Source: Clostridiales bacterium | GTDB taxonomy: Bacteria > Bacillota > Clostridia > Lachnospirales > WQUN01 | Length of the DNA stretch: 6,756 nt | Direction: 5' to 3' | NCBI GenBank assembly: GCA_031271275.1 | Contig: JAISWA010000194.1 | Span: forward strand, 1-6,756 | Part shown: piece after piece, positions 1-6,251 of the stretch | How the letters are laid out: each line of letters begins with the position of its first letter | Numbering within the stretch: the first letter of the stretch is position 1 | Translations under genes and position numbers: made by a program | The notes under the pieces: generated by a model | The model's input: the letters and a program-made list of their open reading frames with translations, nothing else | Databases searched by the model: none | What the model was told of the DNA's origin: nothing

Positions 1-1
1 T

Positions 2-109
2 CAAGCCCTTGAGGTTAACCGCCATACCCGATTGACGGATAAATTAAGCCTGCATTACTACGAATTGCAAAAGTTACCGGAGACAATAAAGGCAACCTCT
101 ATTAACTGA
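2..109 (+). pseudogene. 3' fragment of Rpn/PD-(D/E)XK-family transposase-like nuclease, probably truncated
   Basis: The frame is open from the window edge and ends at TGA 107-109, giving 35 residues. The stretch LTDKLSLHYYELQKLPE resembles the conserved 'LTD+hemHFIELPKL' region of the Rpn (recombination-promoting nuclease) / PDDEXK transposase family. In that family this region is followed by roughly 100 more residues. Here only about nine residues follow before the stop, and no continuation is visible in the other plus frames of 110-258, so the gene appears C-terminally truncated. The catalytic residues would lie upstream, outside the window. It converges on nadE and runs directly into the hairpin-rich block at 110-258, which may be what disrupted it. 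The family call rests on one short motif. A short intact variant of the family cannot be excluded. Confidence 0.5.
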
Positions 110-258
110 TGAAACGGTCTCATGCTTCCCGCTTCGCGGGAACGGCGCTTTGCGCCGCCGATATCTTTCGGGCACTACTGCGGATTTTTTGCCTATGCAA
201 AAAATCCACTCGTGCGGGCGTTCGCTTCGCTCTCGTCCTCCTCGCGTCCGTTTATACA
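110..258. repeat. Hairpin-rich non-coding block, probable dispersed repeat or its remnant
   Basis: This block lies between two convergent genes and contains three perfect inverted repeats close together: TTCCCGC/GCGGGAA (126-132 and 136-142, loop TTC), CGGCGC/GCGCCG (143-148 and 152-157, loop TTT) and GGATTTTTTGC/GCAAAAAATCC (182-192 and 197-207, loop CTAT). The density of short-loop stems exceeds what two converging genes need for termination, and none is followed by a clean T tract. Reading frames across it on both strands look like low-complexity shadows (Arg/Ser-rich). I infer a structured intergenic repeat of the kind scattered through clostridial genomes. Only a genome-wide search would prove that it recurs. 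Confidence 0.45.
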
Positions 259-1005
259 TCATTTTCGCCGCCTATATAACTCAAACACCGGCATTGGCGT
301 GACCTTATGCAAATTCGCCCCGTGCAGCCGGTCGATTTTTTCTTTCAATATTAAATCCTCGCAAACGCCTTCACGGATATACCGGTCCAACACTTCGTAA
401 GAAAAACCGAGGTTATCCTCGTCCGTCTTACCGCTCAGCCCGTCGAGGGGTATTTTTTCGGTAAACTCCGGCGGAAGCCCCAACGCGCGTCCCACCGCTT
501 TTACTTCCGTCACCGTCAAACGGGAAAGGGGGCTGAAATCCCCGGCGGAATCCCCGAACTTCGTGGCATACCCCACCCAGTCCTCGCTCAGGTTGCTCGT
601 ATTGGCAACCCGCCCGCCCACAATCCCCGAGACCGCGTACAGCGCCGCCATTCGGATTCGCGCCGGCGTGTTGAACGTTGCGATATCGTTCAGCACGAGC
701 CCGGTCTTTTTTATTTCCGCGTATAAACCCTTAACCGGCTCGCCGATATTTATTTCCGCGTGGGGAATACCCAGTGTTTCGCAAAGCTTGCGCGATACGC
801 CGATATCAAACTGCCCCCCTTGGGGCATGAGCACGCCGAACACGCGCTCCTTCCCTATCGCTTCCGCGCACAGCGCCGCCGCGACGGAACTGTCTTTGCC
901 TCCGCTGATTCCGATAACCGCCCTGGTGCCGGGCGCGGCGTTATTTTTAAAATATTCCGCAATCCACTTTATGATTTCATCTTTGACTTTAACCGCGTCG
1001 AACAT
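259..1005 (-). CDS. nadE: NAD+ synthetase, ammonia-dependent
   Basis: This 248-residue cytoplasmic enzyme catalyses the last step of NAD+ synthesis, adenylating nicotinic acid adenine dinucleotide and amidating it with ammonia. The ATP-pyrophosphatase P-loop SGGKDSS is at 34-40, NTPARIRM at 112-119, NTSNLSEDWVGYATKFGD at 135-152 (a substrate-binding region of the family) and DGLSGKTDEDNLGFSY at 188-203. There is no N-terminal nitrilase-type glutaminase domain, and the length fits the short, NH3-using class. The start at 1005 is chosen because GGAGG lies 4 bases upstream and a promoter -10 lies at 1039-1044. The in-frame ATG at 1062 would overlap the -35. The C-terminus ends ELYRRRK, a few residues past where many homologues stop, and abuts the repeat block. 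It is divergent from the ACT/UPF0210 operon. Confidence 0.93.
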   Translation of the reverse strand: MFDAVKVKDEIIKWIAEYFKNNAAPGTRAVIGISGGKDSSVAAALCAEAIGKERVFGVLMPQGGQFDIGVSRKLCETLGIPHAEINIGEPVKGLYAEIKKTGLVLNDIATFNTPARIRMAALYAVSGIVGGRVANTSNLSEDWVGYATKFGDSAGDFSPLSRLTVTEVKAVGRALGLPPEFTEKIPLDGLSGKTDEDNLGFSYEVLDRYIREGVCEDLILKEKIDRLHGANLHKVTPMPVFELYRRRK

Positions 1006-1038
1006 AGCGCCTCCGTGAAATAAGCGTGTTTTTTTGTT

Positions 1039-1067
1039 ATTATATCCAACGTACAGCGTCATGAAAA
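1039..1067 (-). promoter_or_regulatory. Probable sigma-A promoter of nadE
   Basis: Read on the minus strand, a -35-like TTTTCA (1062-1067, four of six consensus bases) is separated by 17 bases from a perfect TATAAT -10 (1039-1044). Transcription would begin near 1032, giving a short leader of about 27 bases before the nadE ATG at 1005. The -10 and spacing are good and the -35 is mediocre. Confidence 0.55.
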
Positions 1068-1075
1068 CACTCGTC

Positions 1076-1083
1076 AGGAGGGG
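1076..1083 (+). promoter_or_regulatory. Ribosome binding site deciding a TTG start
   Basis: AGGAGGGG lies 5 bases ahead of the TTG at 1089. It is a near-ideal Shine-Dalgarno and there is no ATG in frame at a suitable distance, so it fixes the UPF0237 start on a TTG codon. No convincing sigma-A promoter for this operon was found in 1006-1075. A TATTAT at 1038-1043 lacks a recognisable -35. Confidence 0.7.
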
Positions 1084-1088
1084 TTCGT

Positions 1089-1358
1089 TTGAAAGGAATC
1101 ATCACCGTACTGGGCAAAGACCGCGTCGGTATTATCGCGAAAGTTTGCACCTACCTTTCGGAGCAGGGGATTAATATTTTGGATATTTCCCAGAGCATTG
1201 TGCAGGGGTATTTCAACATGCTGATGATTGCGGACTTTACCGCGTCAGGCGAAAGGTTTATCCAAATATCCGAGGAGCTTGAAAAACTCGGCGGGGAAAT
1301 CGGCGTAAAAATAAAACTGCAGCATGAAGACATCTTTAATACCATGCATAAAGTTTAA
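1089..1358 (+). CDS. ACT-domain protein, UPF0237 family
   Basis: This 89-residue protein is almost entirely one ACT domain (beta-alpha-beta-beta-alpha-beta), a small-ligand-binding regulatory fold best known for sensing amino acids. GKDRVGIIAKV at 9-19 forms the typical first loop and helix, followed by INILDISQSIVQGYFNM, matching the UPF0237 (GcvR-like single ACT) family. Its length is normal for the family. It starts with TTG after a strong Shine-Dalgarno. The stop codon TAA (1356-1358) overlaps the start of the next gene's ribosome binding site, and the next ATG is 11 bases on, so the two are surely co-transcribed and probably translationally coupled. This pairing with UPF0210 is conserved across many bacteria, which suggests the ACT protein senses a ligand or acts as a partner for the larger one. 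The ligand is unknown to me. Confidence 0.88.
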   Translation: MKGIITVLGKDRVGIIAKVCTYLSEQGINILDISQSIVQGYFNMLMIADFTASGERFIQISEELEKLGGEIGVKIKLQHEDIFNTMHKV

Positions 1359-1369
1359 AGGGGATTGGC

Positions 1370-2728
1370 ATGTTATCTAAATACGAGATTTTTGAAACCA
1401 ATAAAATGATAGAGGAATCCAACCTCGACGTGCGCACCATCACCATGGGTATCAGCCTGATGGATTGCGCGGACGGCAGCCTTGAAAAATTCAACGGGAA
1501 AATTTACGAAAAAATCACCCGCAGCGCCGAGCGTTTGGTAAAAACCGGCGACGAAATCGCGCGGCAGTTCGGCGTGCCCATCGTAAACAAGCGCATTTCC
1601 GTAACGCCTGTTTCTATCGCCGCCGCCGGGTGCGAAGCCGAAAGCTTCCTTTCCGTGGCGAAAACATTGGACAAAGCCGCCAAAACGGTGGGCGTGAACT
1701 TCATCGGCGGGTATTCCGCGCTGGTGCACAAGGGCAGCACCCGGGGCGACGTTACACTGGTGCGCGGCATACCGGAGGCGCTTTCCGAAACGGACAGGGT
1801 GTGTTCCTCCGTAAACCTGGCGTCGTCCCGGGCGGGTATCAACATGAACGCCGTTCGCAAGATGGGCGAGATTATAAAAGATATGGCGGAGCGCACCAAA
1901 GAGCAGGGTTCCATTGCCTGCGCCAAGTTCGTGGTGTTCTGCAACGCGGTGGAGGATAACCCCTTTATGGCGGGGGCTTTCCACGGGGTAGGGGAGCGGG
2001 AGGCGGTCATCAACGTGGGCGTTTCCGGCCCCGGCGTGGTAAAACGCGCTTTGGAGTCCGCCCGGGGCGCGGACTTTGAAACCCTGTGCGAAATCATCAA
2101 GCGCACGGCGTTTAAAATCACGCGGGTGGGACAGTTGGTGGCGCAGGAAGCCGCCAGGCGTTTGGGGGTTCCCTTCGGTATCATCGATTTGTCCCTTGCA
2201 CCCACGCCCGCAATCGGCGACAGTATCGCGGAAATTTTTCAGGAAATGGGCCTGGAACACGCCGGAGCTCCGGGAACCACCGCCGCCCTCGCCATTTTAA
2301 ACGACAACGTGAAGAAGGGCGGCATCATGGCTTCCAGTTATGTGGGCGGGCTGTCGGGCGCGTTCATTCCCGTCAGCGAGGACCGCGGAATGATTGAGGC
2401 GGCGCAAAAAGGCGCGCTCACACTGGAAAAATTAGAGGCGCTGACCTGCGTATGCTCGGTGGGGCTGGACATGGTCGCCATACCCGGCGACACGCCCGCG
2501 GAAACCATTTCCGGTATAATCGCCGACGAAATGGCCATCGGAATGGTCAACAACAAAACGACCGCCGTAAGAATCATACCGGCGGCCGGGAAAAATGTGG
2601 GAGATACGGTGGAATTCGGCGGGCTGTTGGGAAGCGCGCCGGTCATGCCCGTGAACCGGTTTGCCTGCGGGGATTTTATACGCAGGGGCGGGCGAATACC
2701 GCCGCCGGTGCACAGTTTTAAAAATTAA
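1370..2728 (+). CDS. UPF0210 (DUF711, PFL-like) protein of unknown function
   Basis: This 452-residue cytoplasmic protein has the usual length of the family. Recognisable blocks include LDVRTITMGISLMDC at 19-33, GVPIVNKRISVTP at 68-80, VNFIGGYSALVHKG at about 109-122, AVEDNPFMAGAFHGVGE near 193-209, VGLDMVAIPGDTP near 364-376 and the C-terminal GGLLGSAPVMPV near 417-428. Family structures are described as related to the barrel fold of pyruvate formate-lyase and ribonucleotide reductase, but I see no glycyl-radical RVxG-type motif at the C-terminus and no enzymatic role is established. The ribosome binding site AAAGGGGA precedes the ATG. The gene is second in the operon with the ACT protein and ends 10 bases from the stop of the convergent gene at 2739. 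Identification is firm. Function is open. Confidence 0.92.
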   Translation: MLSKYEIFETNKMIEESNLDVRTITMGISLMDCADGSLEKFNGKIYEKITRSAERLVKTGDEIARQFGVPIVNKRISVTPVSIAAAGCEAESFLSVAKTLDKAAKTVGVNFIGGYSALVHKGSTRGDVTLVRGIPEALSETDRVCSSVNLASSRAGINMNAVRKMGEIIKDMAERTKEQGSIACAKFVVFCNAVEDNPFMAGAFHGVGEREAVINVGVSGPGVVKRALESARGADFETLCEIIKRTAFKITRVGQLVAQEAARRLGVPFGIIDLSLAPTPAIGDSIAEIFQEMGLEHAGAPGTTAALAILNDNVKKGGIMASSYVGGLSGAFIPVSEDRGMIEAAQKGALTLEKLEALTCVCSVGLDMVAIPGDTPAETISGIIADEMAIGMVNNKTTAVRIIPAAGKNVGDTVEFGGLLGSAPVMPVNRFACGDFIRRGGRIPPPVHSFKN

Positions 2729-2738
2729 CGGCTGTTGA

Positions 2739-3476
2739 TTATTGAAAGTACAGTGTGCGCACAAATTTTGAAAGCCGCTCGGCTTCGTCCTTCGTCATGT
2801 CGCGGGGCATTTGAAGGATAACGTCCTGGTCAAAGCGTATGGGATAACTGAAGGATTTTAAATCCGGCGTTTTAACCGGCGCGGGTTCTTTCGCCGCAGG
2901 GCTCTCTGCCGCCGCCTTTTGAGGCTTTACGGGGGCTTTGGCTTTTTTCTCTTTGACGGGGTTGCGTTTTGGCTTAACTTCCTTAACTGCTTTATTTTCT
3001 TCCTGCGCGGGGGCGGCGATAAACTTGCGTATAATGTCGCTCAACTGGCTGATGTCGGAGAAAGAGATGGGCGACTGCAAAGAACCGCGAATCAAATCGG
3101 GAATATATTTGCGAAGCACGGGACCTTTGAGCCATTCCACTTTACGTTGGTGGGCAATTCCGTCGCTTTTCTTTTCGGCGTCATAAACATAGTCGCCGGT
3201 CACTTTGGCAAAATAAACATTTTCCTTGTTAGTGACCACGGCATAGTCGTCGATTTGCGCTTCCGTAGCCATACGGACTAAAGTGTTAATGCGCATACTG
3301 ATTTGCCTTTCGTTAAAATCAGGATATTGCGCCTTCATTGCTTCCTTAATCTCGTCCACGGAAAGGTGGTTTAACGAAGGCAAGTCATTATAGTCTATTG
3401 AAATGACGCCTTCCTCTAAAAACTTTCCCATAGCACCTTCGCCGTATTCCGACCTTACGAGCCACGCTTTTGCCAT
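2739..3476 (-). CDS. EVE/PUA-like (Mrr N-terminal-like) domain protein without nuclease domain; function unknown
   Basis: This protein has 245 residues in three parts. Residues 1-153 (KAWLVRSEYGEG, FLEEGVISIDYNDLP, a YP-containing helix, DDYAVVTNKENVYFAKVTGDY and HQRKVEWL) follow the pattern of the EVE/PUA-like domain found at the N-terminus of some Mrr-type restriction endonucleases, where related domains bind modified bases or nucleic acid. Residues 154-207 are a low-complexity Lys/Pro/Ala/Glu linker with a strong positive charge. Residues 208-245 (YPIRFDQDVILQMPRDMTKDEAERLSKFVRTL) form a small strand-helix module of a type seen at the ends of varied bacterial proteins, possibly for dimerisation. 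No D-(D/E)xK or QxK nuclease motif is visible. The start follows GGGAGGT at 7 bases and a good promoter. I infer a nucleic-acid-binding or regulatory role. The fold assignment is from pattern memory only. Confidence 0.8.
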   Translation of the reverse strand: MAKAWLVRSEYGEGAMGKFLEEGVISIDYNDLPSLNHLSVDEIKEAMKAQYPDFNERQISMRINTLVRMATEAQIDDYAVVTNKENVYFAKVTGDYVYDAEKKSDGIAHQRKVEWLKGPVLRKYIPDLIRGSLQSPISFSDISQLSDIIRKFIAAPAQEENKAVKEVKPKRNPVKEKKAKAPVKPQKAAAESPAAKEPAPVKTPDLKSFSYPIRFDQDVILQMPRDMTKDEAERLSKFVRTLYFQ

Positions 3477-3498
3477 TTTATTACCTCCCTGATATAAT
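3470..3498 (+). promoter_or_regulatory. Candidate sigma-A promoter for ddh
   Basis: TTGCCA (3470-3475) and a perfect TATAAT (3493-3498) are separated by 17 bases. The -35 lies over the first codons of the convergently read neighbour, and the -10 lies just upstream of that gene's ribosome binding site. Transcription would start near 3505, giving ddh a leader of about 150 bases that is AT-rich. I see no lysine-riboswitch-like architecture in that leader. A weaker alternative nearer the gene (TTGCCC 3580-3585 with a poor -10) cannot be ruled out. Confidence 0.45.
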
Positions 3499-3513
3499 AA
3501 GTTAATTTATGTA

Positions 3514-3542
3514 ATGATACGGCATGTCCTGCGGATAGTCAA
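3514..3542 (-). promoter_or_regulatory. Sigma-A promoter of the EVE-like gene
   Basis: On the minus strand TTGACT (3537-3542) and TATCAT (3514-3519) are separated by exactly 17 bases. Transcription would start near 3507, leaving a leader of about 30 bases containing the GGGAGGT ribosome binding site before the ATG at 3476. Both hexamers are close to consensus. Its start point nearly coincides with that of the candidate ddh promoter on the other strand. Confidence 0.65.
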
Positions 3543-3656
3543 TAGTCCGATAAAAAAATATCTTAAATAACTTTAGAGAATTTGCCCGTATTTATTCGTT
3601 TGCGGAATAGTCTAAGTGATTTTGTTACAAAACATAAAACGGAAGGATGTACAGCA

Positions 3657-4550
3657 ATGACAAGAACAGCCGTCGTAGGTTACGGGAACATTGGCAGGTA
3701 CGCGGTGCAATCCGTTCTCGCGGCTCCGGACATGGAGCTTGCGGGCGTGGTTTCAAGCCGGGCGGGCAGTATTTTGCCCGCAGCGCTGCAAAATGTCCCG
3801 GTAGTAAAAGACATAAGGGAGCTGCAAAAGGTGGACGCCGCGCTGCTGTGCGTGCCTACGCGGCGCGTAAAAGAGTTCGCGCAGTCTGTCTTGCCGCACG
3901 GCATACGCACGGTGGACAGTTTTGATATTCACACGGAAATTGCGGGGCTGCGGGGAGAGTTGAGCAAAACGGCTTTGCGGTATAATACTGTTTCCGTCGT
4001 CGCCGCCGGTTGGGACCCGGGCAGCGATTCCGTCATTCGCGCGCTTATGCAGGCGGCAGCCCCCCGGGGCGTTACCTACACCGACTTCGGCCCGGGGATG
4101 AGCATGGGCCACACCGTGGCGGCAAAAGCCATAGACGGCGTGGCGGACGCGCTGTCTTTGACCATACCCCTCGGCACGGGTATACACCGCAGAAATGTGT
4201 ATGTTCAGTTAAAGGAAGGCGCGGATTTTAAAGAAGCGGAAAAGGCGATTAAGTCCGACCCGTACTTCTCCCGCGACGAGACGCATGTATACGAAGTAAA
4301 AGAGGTAAGCGCGTTAAAAGACACCGGGCACGGCGTAAAAATCACGCGGAAGGGCACGGCGGGCATAACGGATAATCAGCGGCTTGCCTTTGACATGCGC
4401 ATAAGCGGCCCGGCGCTTACGGCGCAAATCATGACGGCGTGCGCAAGGGCTGCCATGAAGCGGCAGCCCGGCGCGTATACCATGATTGAACTTCCCTTGA
4501 TAGATTTGTTGCCGGGGAACAGAGAGGATTTAATCAGGCAGTTGGTATAG
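3657..4550 (+). CDS. ddh: meso-Diaminopimelate dehydrogenase, short (type II-like) form
   Basis: This NADP-dependent oxidoreductase reductively aminates tetrahydrodipicolinate to meso-diaminopimelate in one step, supplying lysine and peptidoglycan and bypassing the acylated DAP branches. Of its 297 residues, the Rossmann motif GYGNIG is at 8-13, SFDIH at 88-92, GWDPGS at 118-123, the substrate-site loop GPGMSMGH at 145-152 and GTGIHRR at 173-179. The tail ends TMIELPLIDLLPG near 275-287. The length is near 300 rather than about 320-330, and the DFGPGMSMGH and IPLGTGIHRR segments look like the Symbiobacterium-type (type II) enzymes. The start at 3657 is chosen because GGAAGGA lies 9 bases upstream and it places the Rossmann strand at the N-terminus. 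The frame extends to an ATG at 3582 but lacks family sequence there. It appears to be monocistronic. Confidence 0.9.
   Translation: MTRTAVVGYGNIGRYAVQSVLAAPDMELAGVVSSRAGSILPAALQNVPVVKDIRELQKVDAALLCVPTRRVKEFAQSVLPHGIRTVDSFDIHTEIAGLRGELSKTALRYNTVSVVAAGWDPGSDSVIRALMQAAAPRGVTYTDFGPGMSMGHTVAAKAIDGVADALSLTIPLGTGIHRRNVYVQLKEGADFKEAEKAIKSDPYFSRDETHVYEVKEVSALKDTGHGVKITRKGTAGITDNQRLAFDMRISGPALTAQIMTACARAAMKRQPGAYTMIELPLIDLLPGNREDLIRQLV
4447..4469 (+). other. Perfect 8-bp inverted repeat inside the 3' part of ddh
   Basis: GGGCTGCC (4447-4454) and GGCAGCCC (4462-4469) flank a 7-base loop and are translated as part of Ddh (around residues 264-271). There is no following T tract, so it is not an intrinsic terminator. 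It may simply reflect the Ala/Arg-rich codons. It is the only obvious stable stem near the ddh and kinase gene ends. Confidence 0.3.
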
Positions 4551-4554
4551 CGGG

Positions 4555-6237
4555 CTACGCGAAGCAGCTCCCGCCGATAAACTCGCGCAGTATGGAGTTG
4601 GGCGGTACGTTTTCGCTGCTGACGCCGAGGAAACTGTCCAAAAATTTTATGAGCCGCTTTGCTTCGGTGCGTTCCGGCGTATCTGCGCGCACGCCGAACA
4701 ACAGCGGCTCTATATATTGTTTCAGCACGCACATTTCATACACCAACGCGGAATTGAAGAAAACGTCCGCTTCTTCCTGAAACGGGAAGATATACTTGTT
4801 TTCCCCGCGCTGCACCGACGGCCATACGGAAATCGTCTGACCGGCGGAATACCCCCGGTACTGGTGATCCCTTACGATGCGGCGCACAAGCCGCGTGTCG
4901 GTGGTGGGGATGCGGTTGTGGTCGTCGATGTTTAACTGCGTAAGGGCGGAGATAAACACCTTGAATTTTTCCGAACGGGGGACGCTTTCGCTTACGCGCT
5001 CGTTAAGCCCGTGAATGCCTTCCATGATAAGCACGTCGCCTTCGCCAAGCGTCATATAACGGCCCTTGTATTCCCGCTTTCCGGTCAGGAAGTTATACAC
5101 CGGAAGCTCCGCCCGCTCGCCCTTGAGCAGCGCCGCAAGGTCGCGGCTTATTTGCCGGTTGTCCAACGCGTCTATGGTTTCAAAGTCATAGTTGCCGAAC
5201 TCGTCCTTGGGAATATCCTCGCGGTTTAAATAATAGTTGTCGAGGGAAATAACGTGGGGCTTCATCCCGTTTACGCGAAGCTGCACGCCAAGCCGGGACG
5301 CGAACGTCGTCTTGCCGGAGGACGACGGCCCCGCCACCAACACGATGCTTTTGTGCTGTTGCGCAATCTGGTCGGCGATGGAGGCGATTTTCTTTTCGTG
5401 CAGCGCCTCGGCGACGCGTATGATTTCGCCGCTGCCGGCGGAACACAGCTTGTCGTTGAGGGAGCCGACGGTTTCCACCTTTAGTATGCGCGCCCATTGG
5501 TTGGATTCGTCAAACACTTCGGAAATTTTCCTGTTCGGCGCCATTTCGGCGATAACGTCCAAGTCCGGGCTTGCTCCGGGGCGGACGGACGGGAACTGCA
5601 GCATAAACCCCTTGGACTTTTTCGAAAGCTTGAACTGCGTCAAATAACCCGTGTCGGGCACCATTTGCCCGTAAAAATAGTCGTAGAGCCAGTCTAACTT
5701 ATAAAAGTTCACCGACGAAGTGCGCCGGTAGCGCAGCAGCCGCACCTTATCTTCCGAGCCGGAGGTTTCCGCTTCGCGAACCGCCTGCTCCAAGGGCAGC
5801 GAATGTTTTTCGACGGGCAGCTTTTTTCCCGCGACCTCACGCATTACCGCTTCTATTCGCGCGAGCAGCTCGCCGGTGATTTCCCTCTCGTCCATTTCCG
5901 GGAATTCGCAGTAATAATTTTTATTGATGGAATGTTCCACGACCACCCGGGTCTTTCTGCCCAACACTTCCTTCGCGGCGTAAATCATCAAAAACGACGC
6001 GCTTCGCTGATACGTGCGGAAACCGTTGGGGTCGGTGAGGTCGAGGTATTCCACCGCGCAGTCGTATAAAAGCTTGTAGGTTAAGTCCTGCAGTTCGTTG
6101 TTGACCTTCGCCACCAGTACGGGGCGTTGGGAAAGGTGCGGATACATACGGCTGAGTTCCAGAATGGTAGTCCCCTTCGCCGCCGTGACCGCTCCGGCAG
6201 CGGCAAGTTGTACCGTGATCATGGTTGGTTCCGGCAT
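4555..6237 (-). CDS. TGS-domain uridine kinase-like (nucleoside kinase) protein
   Basis: This 560-residue cytoplasmic protein has two halves. The N-terminal half resembles the editing end of threonyl-tRNA synthetase: a TGS domain at about 6-66 and then a SAD-like region (about 70-250, with VVVEHSINKNYYCEF near 98-112) in which the catalytic HxxxH is absent, replaced around 77-86 by QRSASFLMIY. The C-terminal half is a uridine kinase/phosphoribulokinase P-loop domain: Walker A GPSSSGKTT at 303-311, SLDNYY at 331-336, a Walker B-like LIMEGIHGLN at 403-412 and an Arg-rich lid (RLVRRIVRDHQYRGY) at 449-463. The start at 6237 is chosen for AAGGAGG 8 bases upstream. The open frame to 6333 lacks family sequence. 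The family is usually annotated as uridine kinase or nucleoside kinase. The true substrate and the role of the ThrRS-like half are not settled. It is tail to tail with ddh, 4 bases apart. Confidence 0.88.
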   Translation of the reverse strand: MPEPTMITVQLAAAGAVTAAKGTTILELSRMYPHLSQRPVLVAKVNNELQDLTYKLLYDCAVEYLDLTDPNGFRTYQRSASFLMIYAAKEVLGRKTRVVVEHSINKNYYCEFPEMDEREITGELLARIEAVMREVAGKKLPVEKHSLPLEQAVREAETSGSEDKVRLLRYRRTSSVNFYKLDWLYDYFYGQMVPDTGYLTQFKLSKKSKGFMLQFPSVRPGASPDLDVIAEMAPNRKISEVFDESNQWARILKVETVGSLNDKLCSAGSGEIIRVAEALHEKKIASIADQIAQQHKSIVLVAGPSSSGKTTFASRLGVQLRVNGMKPHVISLDNYYLNREDIPKDEFGNYDFETIDALDNRQISRDLAALLKGERAELPVYNFLTGKREYKGRYMTLGEGDVLIMEGIHGLNERVSESVPRSEKFKVFISALTQLNIDDHNRIPTTDTRLVRRIVRDHQYRGYSAGQTISVWPSVQRGENKYIFPFQEEADVFFNSALVYEMCVLKQYIEPLLFGVRADTPERTEAKRLIKFLDSFLGVSSENVPPNSILREFIGGSCFA

Positions 6238-6251
6238 GATGTCTTCCTCCT

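Noticed and set aside
11..99. GAGGTT/AACCTC pair around the Rpn fragment
   Set aside because: Six-base arms nearly 80 bases apart within coding sequence are expected by chance.
74..262. 62-codon minus-strand open frame across the hairpin block
   Set aside because: It is Arg/Gly/Ser-rich, has no ribosome binding site, reads straight through the inverted repeats and overlaps the end of the Rpn-like fragment antisense. It looks like a spurious frame of a repeat.
1006..1062. Longer NadE starting at 1062
   Set aside because: The extra 19 residues do not look like NadE, have no ribosome binding site and would overlap the -35/-10. The ATG at 1005 has GGAGG at the right distance.
1373..2260. Long antisense frames (up to 295 codons) within the UPF0210 gene
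   Set aside because: They are shadows of a confidently identified gene, with His/Arg/Gly-rich composition typical of the complementary strand of GC-rich coding sequence.
2754..2763. Palindrome TGTGCGCACA near the end of the EVE-like gene
   Set aside because: It is ten bases inside the coding sequence, with no T tract and no promoter nearby. It is likely chance.
3582..3656. 25-codon N-terminal extension of Ddh
   Set aside because: The Rossmann strand should begin within the first few residues, and GGAAGGA supports the start at 3657.
3505..3656. Lysine riboswitch in the presumed ddh leader
   Set aside because: The leader is about 150 bases, AT-rich, without recognisable paired arms of an L box and without a terminator stem before the gene.
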